In this document: piece by piece, positions 42,601-48,689 of the stretch
Numbering within the stretch: position 1 is the first letter of the stretch
Layout: every line of letters starts with the position of its first letter
DNA from: an uncultured Alloprevotella sp.
GTDB lineage: Bacteria > Bacteroidota > Bacteroidia > Bacteroidales > Bacteroidaceae
Length of the DNA: 64,000 bases
NCBI GenBank assembly: GCA_944322095.1
Contig: CALUNU010000002.1
Coordinates: 62,001 to 126,000 of the forward strand
Reading direction: 5' to 3'
Translations under genes and position numbers: made by a program
Notes under the pieces: model-generated
What the model was told of the DNA's origin: nothing
Seen by the model: only the letters and a program-made list of their open reading frames with translations
Database searches by the model: none

Positions 42601-43354
42601 GGAAGTTGTGCGTCTCGGCCTTCAGCGAAATCACGCTCTCGATGTCCTCGATGCGAAACCAGTCGGGCACGGCGTGGTTGGCCGGGGCAAACTGCTCCAC
42701 GACGGGGCCGGCCGAGAAGGCCACGTTGTCCTTATAGGCCGAAACTATCTTGTGCGGGTTTTCCTTCGTTGTCTGCTTGATCAGGGCGAAGAGCGACTGC
42801 GGCTTGCGCTTCCCGTCGATGACGAAGTCGCCGCCAAAGATTTTGTGGCGGCAGTGTTCCGAGTTGATCTGGGCAAAGCCAAACACCTCGCTGTCGGTCA
42901 GCGGTCGTCCCAGCTGGCCCTCCACGTCGTGCAGGTAGGCAATTTCTTCGGGCGAGAGGGCCAGCCCCTCCTCCTCGTTATAGGCCTCGATGTCGGTCAC
43001 GTGGCGTATGGGCGCTGGCTCGATGTCGATGGTGAAGATGCGCTGGTCGAGCCCGTTGTAGAGGCGTTCCAGCATGGGGTCGTGGTCGGCGTCGGGGCCG
43101 TCGGCCGGCCGGAACTGCTCGATGCGGCTGATGCCCGTCAGGTTCATGTTCTGCGTGATTTCCACGGCGTTCGTGCTCCACGGCGTAATCATTTCGCGCC
43201 GCGGGCCCGTAAACCATCCTTCGACGGAGTCGTGTTCCACGGGCACGGCCCCGCCAAAGAGCCAGCAGAGGCGCTGCGTTTCCTCGGGCGTCAGGGCGTG
43301 GTCGGCTTCGGTGGCCGTCACCGTCCCCTCCGGGGTCTTGAAGAAGTATATCAT
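39647..43354 (-). CDS. purL: Phosphoribosylformylglycinamidine synthase (FGAM synthase), long form
   Basis: A 1235-aa enzyme that converts FGAR to FGAM with glutamine and ATP in purine synthesis. The N-terminal PurS-like part is followed by two AIRS-type repeats ('[22 protein letters not shown]', '[23 protein letters not shown]', '[20 protein letters not shown]', '[24 protein letters not shown]', '[34 protein letters not shown]', '[17 protein letters not shown]'). The C-terminal glutaminase has '[20 protein letters not shown]', nucleophile '[13 protein letters not shown]' and 'VAHGEGKF'. Start [10 protein letters not shown] at 43354; the longer upstream frame runs through promoter and repeat. 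Full length for the long-type PurL. Confidence 0.97.
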   Translation of the reverse strand: [1235 protein letters not shown]

Positions 43355-43424
43355 ATCGCTTGTATTGTTTTTTGAGTTGAAATGCGCGTCCGTTCGCTGC
43401 GGCCCTCCGCCGGAGAGCCCGTGG

Positions 43425-43432
43425 CAAAGGTA
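43425..43432 (-). promoter_or_regulatory. -7 box of purL
   Basis: TACCTTTG on the minus strand, 70 nt before the ATG at 43354. Confidence 0.55.
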
Positions 43433-43530
43433 CGCATTTTCCGTCGAAAAGCCACATTTTGCGCCCATTTGTGCACGTCCTCCCCTGCCGCGGCGTCCGT
43501 CCCGCGCGCCTTTTCCCGTGCCCGCCGCCC

Positions 43531-43965
43531 CTTGTGCGCCATATGGCAAACGGTTAAAGCGGACGGCCATGCCCGCGCCCGTTCCAGCGAATTTTCTGCG
43601 CCTCCGTGCGGCCGTCCGGCCGATCCAAGGCCTGTTTCGGCCGTTCCATCCCATGGAACGGCCGTTCCATCCCATCGGTTTTTCCATCCAAGGCTTGTTT
43701 TAGACGGATTTTTGGCCCCGAAACGTGCCACATAGTGGCAAAAAAACCATTCTGCGCGTTTCTTGTGAAGGGACTTTGCGTGGATATGCCTCATTGTCAG
43801 AGGCTTCCATTTTCCGCTCATTTGCGAGCGAGAGGGCAGTCGCGCGAAAATATCGCATTCTCCGTGTTAAAAACCCGCGGAGCGGACAGCATGGAGAGAG
43901 AGTCCGCCGCACGGGATACCCGCTGCGTAGAGAGGCGATTCATAGCGTCTCTCACCGCTCGGCCG
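43531..43965 (-). repeat. Dispersed intergenic element, copy R1, with 21-bp iterons at 43647-43698
   Basis: Order on the plus strand: CTTGTGCGCCATATGGCAAA box (43531-43550); iteron units starting at 43647 and 43668 (CATCCCATGGA, CATCCCATCGG); palindrome TGCCACATAGTGGCAAAAAAA near 43726-43746; CGCGCGAAAATATCGCATTC block at 43843-43862 with CTCCGTGTTAAAAA; then GCGATTCATAGCGTCTCTCACCGCTCGG at 43935-43962, which is also present at 29567-29594 in the inverted copy. It sits between tatC and purL, with the units in purL orientation. Confidence 0.8.
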
Positions 43966-43982
43966 GCCCGTGCGACGCCTTT

Positions 43983-44804
43983 TCACGCGTCGGCACGTCC
44001 GTCTCCGCCCGTCTTGCGGCGTCGGCGCTCCACGCGGCCGGCCAGGCGGAGGCTCGCCTCGTAGAGCAGGCACATGGGCGTGGCCACGAGCACGAGCGAG
44101 AGGGCGTCGGGCGGCGTGATGACGGCGGCCACGATGCAGATGAGCAGGATGGCGTGGCGCCGGTAGCGGCGCAGCAGCGAGGCGCTCACGAGACCCATGC
44201 GCGCGAGGAAGAGCACCACCACGGGGAGCTGGAACACGAGGCCCATGAGGAACGTGAGCCGCGTGAACATCGAGACGTACGACGAGAGGTTGATCTGGTT
44301 CGTCACGCCCGGCGCCACCTGGTAGGTGCCCAAAAAGCGCAGCGAGATGGGGAACACGACGTAATAGCTCACCGCCACGCCCACGGCAAAGAGCACGTAG
44401 ACGGCAGCCACCACGCAGCGCGAACGCCGCCGCTCGGCGGCATAGAGGGCGGGGGCCACAAAGCGGAACAGCTCGAAGACGATGTAGGGCGAGGCCGCCA
44501 GCAGGGCCAGCCAGAGGGAGGTGGTGACGTGCGTCTTGAACTGTGCGGCCAGTTCCGTGCTGATGAGCTCCACGCGGAAGCTCCCCGCGCTCAGGTCCAT
44601 CCCCAGTCGTCGGCCCAGCGCGTCGAGCCAGCGCCACGTGACGAAATGGCTGTCGGTCGGGGCCAGCAGCAGGCGGAACGTGGCGTCTTTCAGGCAGAAC
44701 ACGGCCACGCCCAGCACGAGCGTCACGCCCAAAATGCGGAAGAGCATCCTGCGCAGTGCGTCAAGATGCTCTCCAAACGTCATCAGGGCGCCCCGCTCAG
44801 TCAT
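43983..44804 (-). CDS. tatC: Twin-arginine translocase subunit TatC
   Basis: A 273-aa inner membrane protein with six helices. TatC hallmarks: N-terminal 'MTFGEHLDALRRMLFRIL' (the FxxHLxELRxR motif), 'SLWLALLAASPYIVFELFRFVAPALYAAERRR' (the PxxxYQxWxFxxPGLxxxEr region) and 'FGVAVSYYVVFPISLRFL'-type helix, followed by 'VSMFTRLTFLMGLVFQLPVVVLFLARMGLVS' and 'ATPMCLLYE'. It binds twin-arginine signals and exports folded proteins with TatA. The start at 44804 is chosen because it overlaps the tatA end by 8 nt; the longer frame is antisense to the tatA tail. Last gene of the CXXX-RiPP operon. No tatB is seen, as usual in Bacteroidota. Confidence 0.95.
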   Translation of the reverse strand: MTERGALMTFGEHLDALRRMLFRILGVTLVLGVAVFCLKDATFRLLLAPTDSHFVTWRWLDALGRRLGMDLSAGSFRVELISTELAAQFKTHVTTSLWLALLAASPYIVFELFRFVAPALYAAERRRSRCVVAAVYVLFAVGVAVSYYVVFPISLRFLGTYQVAPGVTNQINLSSYVSMFTRLTFLMGLVFQLPVVVLFLARMGLVSASLLRRYRRHAILLICIVAAVITPPDALSLVLVATPMCLLYEASLRLAGRVERRRRKTGGDGRADA

Positions 44805-45135
44805 GGCGCGTCGCGTCCTTGGCCGGCGTCGTGCCGGCGGGTTCAGCCTTGGCGGCCGTGGTCTGTGCGGGGCGGCCGTCGGCGCCACCCGCCGTGGCGG
44901 CGGGCTTCGTGGCGGCGGAGGCATCGTTGCTCCCGGCAGCCTCGCCGGCCGGTGCGTCGGCGGGCGTCTCCCCGTCGGCCGGGGCTTCAGGCTCGTTCAG
45001 GCCCTCGCGGAAGTTTTTCACCCCGCGGCCCATGCCGCGCATCAGTTCGGGCAGCTTCTTGCCGCCGAAGAGCAGCAGGGCGATGCCTGCCAGCAGGACG
45101 AGCTCGGTCGTCCCGATCATCAGCGGGGCTATCAT
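44797..45135 (-). CDS. tatA: Twin-arginine translocase subunit TatA
   Basis: A 112-aa protein. N-terminal helix 'IGTTELVLLAGIALLLFGGKKLPELMRGMGRGVKNFREGL' is the TatA/E signature: membrane helix, FG hinge, KKLPEL amphipathic helix. The rest is an Ala/Pro/Thr-rich flexible tail. It oligomerises to form the Tat pore. The ATG at 45135 overlaps the TGA of the CXXX modification gene by 4 nt, so tatA translation is coupled to it; MIGTTEL at 45120 is an alternative start. The coupling to a RiPP gene is unusual and matches the Tat-type leaders of the precursor peptides upstream. Confidence 0.95.
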   Translation of the reverse strand: MIAPLMIGTTELVLLAGIALLLFGGKKLPELMRGMGRGVKNFREGLNEPEAPADGETPADAPAGEAAGSNDASAATKPAATAGGADGRPAQTTAAKAEPAGTTPAKDATRHD

Positions 45136-45416
45136 AAGGCGTCTCCTCCCACCAGATAGATTTCGCACGTGTCGAAGTTGATTTCCCAGTGGCCGCCCTC
45201 GCAGCTTTCCCAGGCGTATTTCTGCGCCATCTTGTCCCACCACGCCTGGAAGCGCGTGGTGGTGTCGCCCATGTCGGCCACGAGCTTTTCGTAGAGCGCG
45301 TCGTTGTCGGCCGTCACGATTTGGGCCAGTTCGTTCAAGCCGTTGCGGCGTTCGTAGAGACGCTGTATCTCGTCTCTCTCCCCGGCAGTTATCTGCCCGA
45401 TCAGTTTCTTTACCAT
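45132..45416 (-). CDS. CXXX repeat peptide modification system protein
   Basis: A 94-aa protein without signal or membrane segment. It begins 'MVKKLIGQITAGERDEIQRLYERRNGLNELAQIV', a helical segment typical of the small conserved protein found beside CXXX-repeat radical SAM maturases, and ends 'GGHWEINFDTCEIYLV'. The role is unknown; a recognition or scaffolding function akin to a RiPP recognition element is possible but not shown. It overlaps the upstream maturase by 7 nt and the downstream tatA by 4 nt. I identify it by position and by resemblance to the described three-protein CXXX system. Confidence 0.75.
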   Translation of the reverse strand: MVKKLIGQITAGERDEIQRLYERRNGLNELAQIVTADNDALYEKLVADMGDTTTRFQAWWDKMAQKYAWESCEGGHWEINFDTCEIYLVGGDAL

Positions 45417-46351
45417 GTTTCTCTTACGTCAAAAGGGTCTAAGTAGTCGAGTTTTTTTATTTCCTGCGCTCCCGGCAGCATGATGCCCGCCTCGCGCAGG
45501 CGCAGGGCCAGGCGCCGCGACGCCTCGCGCTCCACGTGGGCGGCCACGCACTGCTCGCGGCCGGGCGTGTTCACCTCGAGCGTCGTCTGGCGGTTGAGCC
45601 ACACGCAGCGGCGGCACTGCCATGCGTCGCAGCGGCGGCAGAGCGGGGCGTGGTCGAGGCGGTAGAGCTGTGCGTTGGGCACGGCGGGCCCCTCGTCGGG
45701 GCTGCCCACGGGCGTGGCGTCGGGGGCGAGGTAGAACGCCGGGCACACGTAGAAGCGGCCGTCGGGCGCCAGCGTGAGGCTCGTCTCGCCCGCGCCGCAG
45801 CTGTTCATCTGCGTGAGCAACAGGCGGTCGTTGAGCACGTTGAGCTGGGGCGCACGGCCCGCGGCATACTGCCCGGCGATGAGGCCGGCCAACTCGTCGA
45901 GCGTTTCGGCGTAGGCCGCCACGTCGGCATCGGCAAAGCGCTCCACGTCGGTGAGCACGAGGTTGAGCCGCGCCGCACGCGCGAGCACGGGCGCCAGCTC
46001 GCCCCGGCGGGCAAAGAGGGCGGCGCGGTCGGTGCGGAGCACGTAGGTGGCGCCCTCGGCGGGCTCGGCGGGCAGGCCGTCGAAGCCGTCGACGACGGTG
46101 ACGTCGGCCGGCCCCGGGGCCCCGACGGGCTTTATCTTCACGTGGTCGACGCTCTCAACGAGAGCGGCCACGTCGGCAGGCACCTCCCCGGCGGGGTAGA
46201 CAAACTGCACGTTCAGGTTTTCGGTCATGGCGAAGCGTATGCCCCGGCGCAGCACGTCGGCCGGCATGGGGCGCGGCGCGCGGCCGGCGGAAGAGTAGTG
46301 GCAGAAGGACGCGGCAGCGTCGTCCAGCAGAATGACAAGATATTGCAGCAT
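45410..46351 (-). CDS. CXXX repeat peptide maturase (SPASM-like, no radical SAM triad)
   Basis: A 313-aa cytoplasmic protein. The N-terminal half resembles a degenerate TIM-barrel of radical SAM type ('MLQYLVILLDDAAASFCHY', 'NLNVQFVYP', 'LNLVLTDVERF') but lacks the CX3CX2C cluster motif. The C-terminal half is cysteine-rich like a SPASM domain: 'MNSCGAGETSLTLAPDGRFYVCPAFYL' then 'LCRRCDAWQCRRCVWLNRQTT' and 'GREQCVAAH'. Such proteins accompany the radical SAM enzyme in CXXX-repeat systems and likely bind auxiliary iron-sulfur clusters or the peptide. Starts 12 nt after the radical SAM gene. Confidence 0.8.
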   Translation of the reverse strand: MLQYLVILLDDAAASFCHYSSAGRAPRPMPADVLRRGIRFAMTENLNVQFVYPAGEVPADVAALVESVDHVKIKPVGAPGPADVTVVDGFDGLPAEPAEGATYVLRTDRAALFARRGELAPVLARAARLNLVLTDVERFADADVAAYAETLDELAGLIAGQYAAGRAPQLNVLNDRLLLTQMNSCGAGETSLTLAPDGRFYVCPAFYLAPDATPVGSPDEGPAVPNAQLYRLDHAPLCRRCDAWQCRRCVWLNRQTTLEVNTPGREQCVAAHVEREASRRLALRLREAGIMLPGAQEIKKLDYLDPFDVRETW

Positions 46352-46363
46352 GGTCTTCTCCTT

Positions 46364-47575
46364 TCAGCAAGTTACGTTTTTCGTTTCTTTCTTCCGTTTC
46401 TCGTACGCCTCGCGTGCGTCTTCCAGCTCCAGCTTGCGGAACAGACGGTTCCAATAATAGTTGTTGGCTCGCACGCGTGCCTTGTGCATCAGGCAGATGG
46501 CCGTCGAGCGCTGGAAGATGGTGGGCGTCGCGGCGGCGTCGTAGTTCTCGCCCTGGCACCAGGCGCAGCCCTCAGCCACCTCGCAGTCGATACACTTGCG
46601 GGGCGACTGCGTGCATCGGTCCAGCGTGAGGAAGGGGCGCAGCCTGTTGTGGTCGATGCCGTCGCGCACGTTGCCGATGATGAGGGCCGGCTTCTCCCGC
46701 AACGAATACTGGGCGAAGCGCGTGCAGGGATAGAAGTTGCCCTCGGCGTCGACGGCCAGCATGCGGCCCGCTCCGCACCAGTTCTGGTTTTGCGCCACGC
46801 AGTCGAGCGGTTTGCCCAGCCTTTCCGAGAAGAAGGAGCAGGCATAGTCCTCGTAGAGGCCGCCGTCGATGATGGCGTCGGCCAGCTCCATGAGCTGCTG
46901 CTCGAAGAGGCGGTCGTCGCCCTCCTGCCACACGTCCTCGAAGACGCAGTTGATGTTCACCTCGCGGATGCCCAGCGAGTAGAGGTGCAGCACGCTCTCC
47001 TTGATGTAGGGGATGTCGGCCGAGCTGATGGTCACCTTTGTGCCCGCGTCGGGAAACTGCGAGAGCCACAGCGGTATGTTGCGCACCACGTCCTGGTACG
47101 AGCCGCGGCCGCTACCCTTGTACACGCGGTTGAGGTCGTGCTTGCGCTCCGTGCCGTCGATGGTGATGCCGATGGAGAGGTGCGAGCGGTTCTTCTCGAT
47201 GAAGCGCTGCACCTTCTCCTCGTGATAGTTGATGCCGTTGGTCGAGAACGAAAAGCGGTAGGAGTTGAACCAGTGGTGGCCGCGTCGGAACATCTCCGTC
47301 TTGAGGTAGTCGCAGATGCGGTCTATCAGGTCGATTTCCAGGAACGGTTCACCGCCGATGAAGTCCCATACGACGCTTTCCTCCTTCATCTCCGCCTCGT
47401 GATCCAGGATGTAGTCGATGGCCTGCCGGGCCACTTCCCACGGCATCCGCTCCATCGTGTTCTTGCCCACGAGGTAGCAGTACTTGCAGGCCAGCTGGCA
47501 GTCCTTCGTCACGATGAAGGTGATGTTTTTGGCCATGCCCGACTGCCACCCCTTGTCGTTTTCTTTGATGCTCAT
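46364..47575 (-). CDS. Radical SAM/SPASM peptide maturase, CXXX-repeat target family
   Basis: A 403-aa enzyme. The radical SAM triad is Cys26, Cys30 and Cys33 in 'VTKDCQLACKYCYLVGKN', followed by 'DFIGGEPFLEIDLIDRI' (GGEP) and 'FSTNGINYHEEKVQRFIEKN'. The C-terminal SPASM domain has 'NWCGAGRMLAVDAEGNFYPC' and 'CTQSPRKCIDCEVAEGCAWCQGENYD' for two auxiliary clusters. Family members act on peptides with cysteine at every fourth residue, presumably forming thioether or similar links; the chemistry is inferred by analogy with sactipeptide and ranthipeptide maturases. Starts 5 nt after the lipoprotein gene; MAKNITF at residue 14 is an alternative start. Confidence 0.92.
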   Translation of the reverse strand: MSIKENDKGWQSGMAKNITFIVTKDCQLACKYCYLVGKNTMERMPWEVARQAIDYILDHEAEMKEESVVWDFIGGEPFLEIDLIDRICDYLKTEMFRRGHHWFNSYRFSFSTNGINYHEEKVQRFIEKNRSHLSIGITIDGTERKHDLNRVYKGSGRGSYQDVVRNIPLWLSQFPDAGTKVTISSADIPYIKESVLHLYSLGIREVNINCVFEDVWQEGDDRLFEQQLMELADAIIDGGLYEDYACSFFSERLGKPLDCVAQNQNWCGAGRMLAVDAEGNFYPCTRFAQYSLREKPALIIGNVRDGIDHNRLRPFLTLDRCTQSPRKCIDCEVAEGCAWCQGENYDAAATPTIFQRSTAICLMHKARVRANNYYWNRLFRKLELEDAREAYEKRKKETKNVTC

Positions 47576-47580
47576 GCAGC

Positions 47581-48036
47581 TTAGCGTTTTACGATGGTAT
47601 AGGTGACGGGCGTCGTGCAGGTGTATTTGCTGTTTTTACACTCCATATAGTAATAGATGTAGGTGCCGCCGCTGTACCCTGCGTGCGATTTGTCGAAAGT
47701 GGTCGATTTCTTCGTACTTGCATACACCCTCATGCTTTCATGTCGGTTCATGGCCGACATGGAAGGTCTGGATGAAGGCTTGGACGTGTAGGCCCGCCAA
47801 TGAACAGTGCAACTCATATTACTTGTATCGTCACCTCCGTTGTCAAAACGCGCACGAATGGAAAAACCGTCCATATCAGTCGTTGTTAAGTACTTTTCGA
47901 GTGACGGAGGGGTGACGTCTTTCGACGGAATGTTGATTTCGATGTCTGTGTCTTGCCTTACATCATCTTCTTCGCAGGCCATCATACCGGTGAGAGCAAG
48001 CGCGAATAAAAGACTTTTTGCCCATGTTGTTTTCAT
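47581..48036 (-). CDS. Small lipoprotein of the CXXX-RiPP operon
   Basis: A 151-aa protein with lipobox 'LALTGMMACEEDD'. The mature part has no recognised domain; it contains 'DIEINIPSKDVTPPSLEKY', 'FSIRARFDNGGDDTSNMSC', and a C-terminal beta region with two Cys ('YYMECKNSKYTCTTPVTYTIVKR'). The pattern suggests an Ig-like beta sandwich exposed on the envelope. Placed between the second precursor (25 nt upstream) and the radical SAM gene (5 nt downstream), it may be a surface partner of, or immunity factor for, the exported peptide. That role is inference. A truncated duplicate of its 5' end lies at 48454-48546. Confidence 0.8.
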   Translation of the reverse strand: MKTTWAKSLLFALALTGMMACEEDDVRQDTDIEINIPSKDVTPPSLEKYLTTTDMDGFSIRARFDNGGDDTSNMSCTVHWRAYTSKPSSRPSMSAMNRHESMRVYASTKKSTTFDKSHAGYSGGTYIYYYMECKNSKYTCTTPVTYTIVKR

Positions 48037-48061
48037 CGTGTCCCTTTTCTTTTGAATTTAC

Positions 48062-48418
48062 TTATCTTCTATGTTTAATTGTATCGCTCTGGCAAGTCTG
48101 TTTACAAGTCATTGCGCAAGAACCTCCACAACATGTCCCGCAAAATGTCTTGCAGGTAAGTTTACAAGTTTGTTTACAGCTGATTTTACATGTATGCTTG
48201 CATGTCTCTTTGCACAAGCCAGAACAGTTTGTTAGGCATGTGAATGAACAAGTTCCTGTGCATTCATTGCTGCAGCTGGCAGTACATGTGTTTTTGCAAC
48301 CGATTGTTTCCTCAGCCTTTGCTATATGGGGCAAATTTGCCAAAATGATAGCGCTTAGGATGGGCAGTACTTTTCGACCTGCCTTTTTGAAAAAGTCTCT
48401 GCGTGATTGTAACTCCAT
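48062..48418 (-). CDS. CXXX-repeat RiPP precursor B with twin-arginine leader
   Basis: A 118-aa peptide. The leader 'MELQSRRDFFKKAGRKVLP' contains a Tat motif (S5-R6-R7-D-F-F-K), a hydrophobic stretch ('ILSAIILANLPHIA') and a likely signal peptidase site after AKA (residue 35). The core from Cys41 has 19 Cys, 18 of them spaced exactly four residues apart, with intervening residues rich in Lys/Thr/Ser; one extra Cys gives a CC pair ('FCGTCCGGSC'). This matches the substrate type of CXXX-family radical SAM maturases. It sits 25 nt before the lipoprotein gene. Base composition is visibly richer in A+T than the flanking genes. Confidence 0.9.
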   Translation of the reverse strand: MELQSRRDFFKKAGRKVLPILSAIILANLPHIAKAEETIGCKNTCTASCSNECTGTCSFTCLTNCSGLCKETCKHTCKISCKQTCKLTCKTFCGTCCGGSCAMTCKQTCQSDTIKHRR

Positions 48419-48453
48419 TTTGTGTGTGGGGGTAGCTTATTTAAGTCTTTATT

Positions 48454-48546
48454 TTATTGGGTTTTCAATATATCATCTTTTTCGTAGGCCATCATACCGG
48501 TGAGAACGAGTGCGAATAAAAGACTTTTTGCCCATGTTGTTTTCAT
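48454..48546 (-). pseudogene. Truncated duplicate of the lipoprotein gene 5' end
   Basis: A 30-codon frame starting MKTTWAKSLLFALVLTGMMA is nearly identical to the first 25 codons of the lipoprotein at 47581-48036. The upstream sequence (TTTGAATTTA..TCTCTTTTCTTTTG on the plus strand) is duplicated too. The lipobox Cys codon TGC has become TAC (Tyr), and the frame stops after ..DDILKTQ. It lies between the two precursor genes, showing that a precursor-plus-lipoprotein unit was tandemly duplicated and one lipoprotein copy was lost. Confidence 0.85.
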
Positions 48547-48689
48547 TGTGTCTCTTTTCTTTTGAATTTATTTGCTACGTAATTAAAGCAACTTTGAATT
48601 AGGAAAGGAATTGCCCGAGGTTATGATGAATTGGGCTATCTCCCATGTTATAACCAAGCGCAATTCCTGTTTTCTCGTTGCATTGATTA

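Noticed and set aside
44805..44924. 40-residue Pro/Arg-rich N-terminal extension of TatC
   Set aside because: It is antisense-phase sequence of the tatA tail; TatC proteins begin close to the F-x-x-H-L-x-x-L-R motif, matching the ATG at 44804.
48018..48503. Plus-strand 161-codon frame over precursor B
   Set aside because: It reads the complement of the CXXX repeat and only looks regular because the real repeat is regular. The minus strand has the leader, the Tat motif and operon context.
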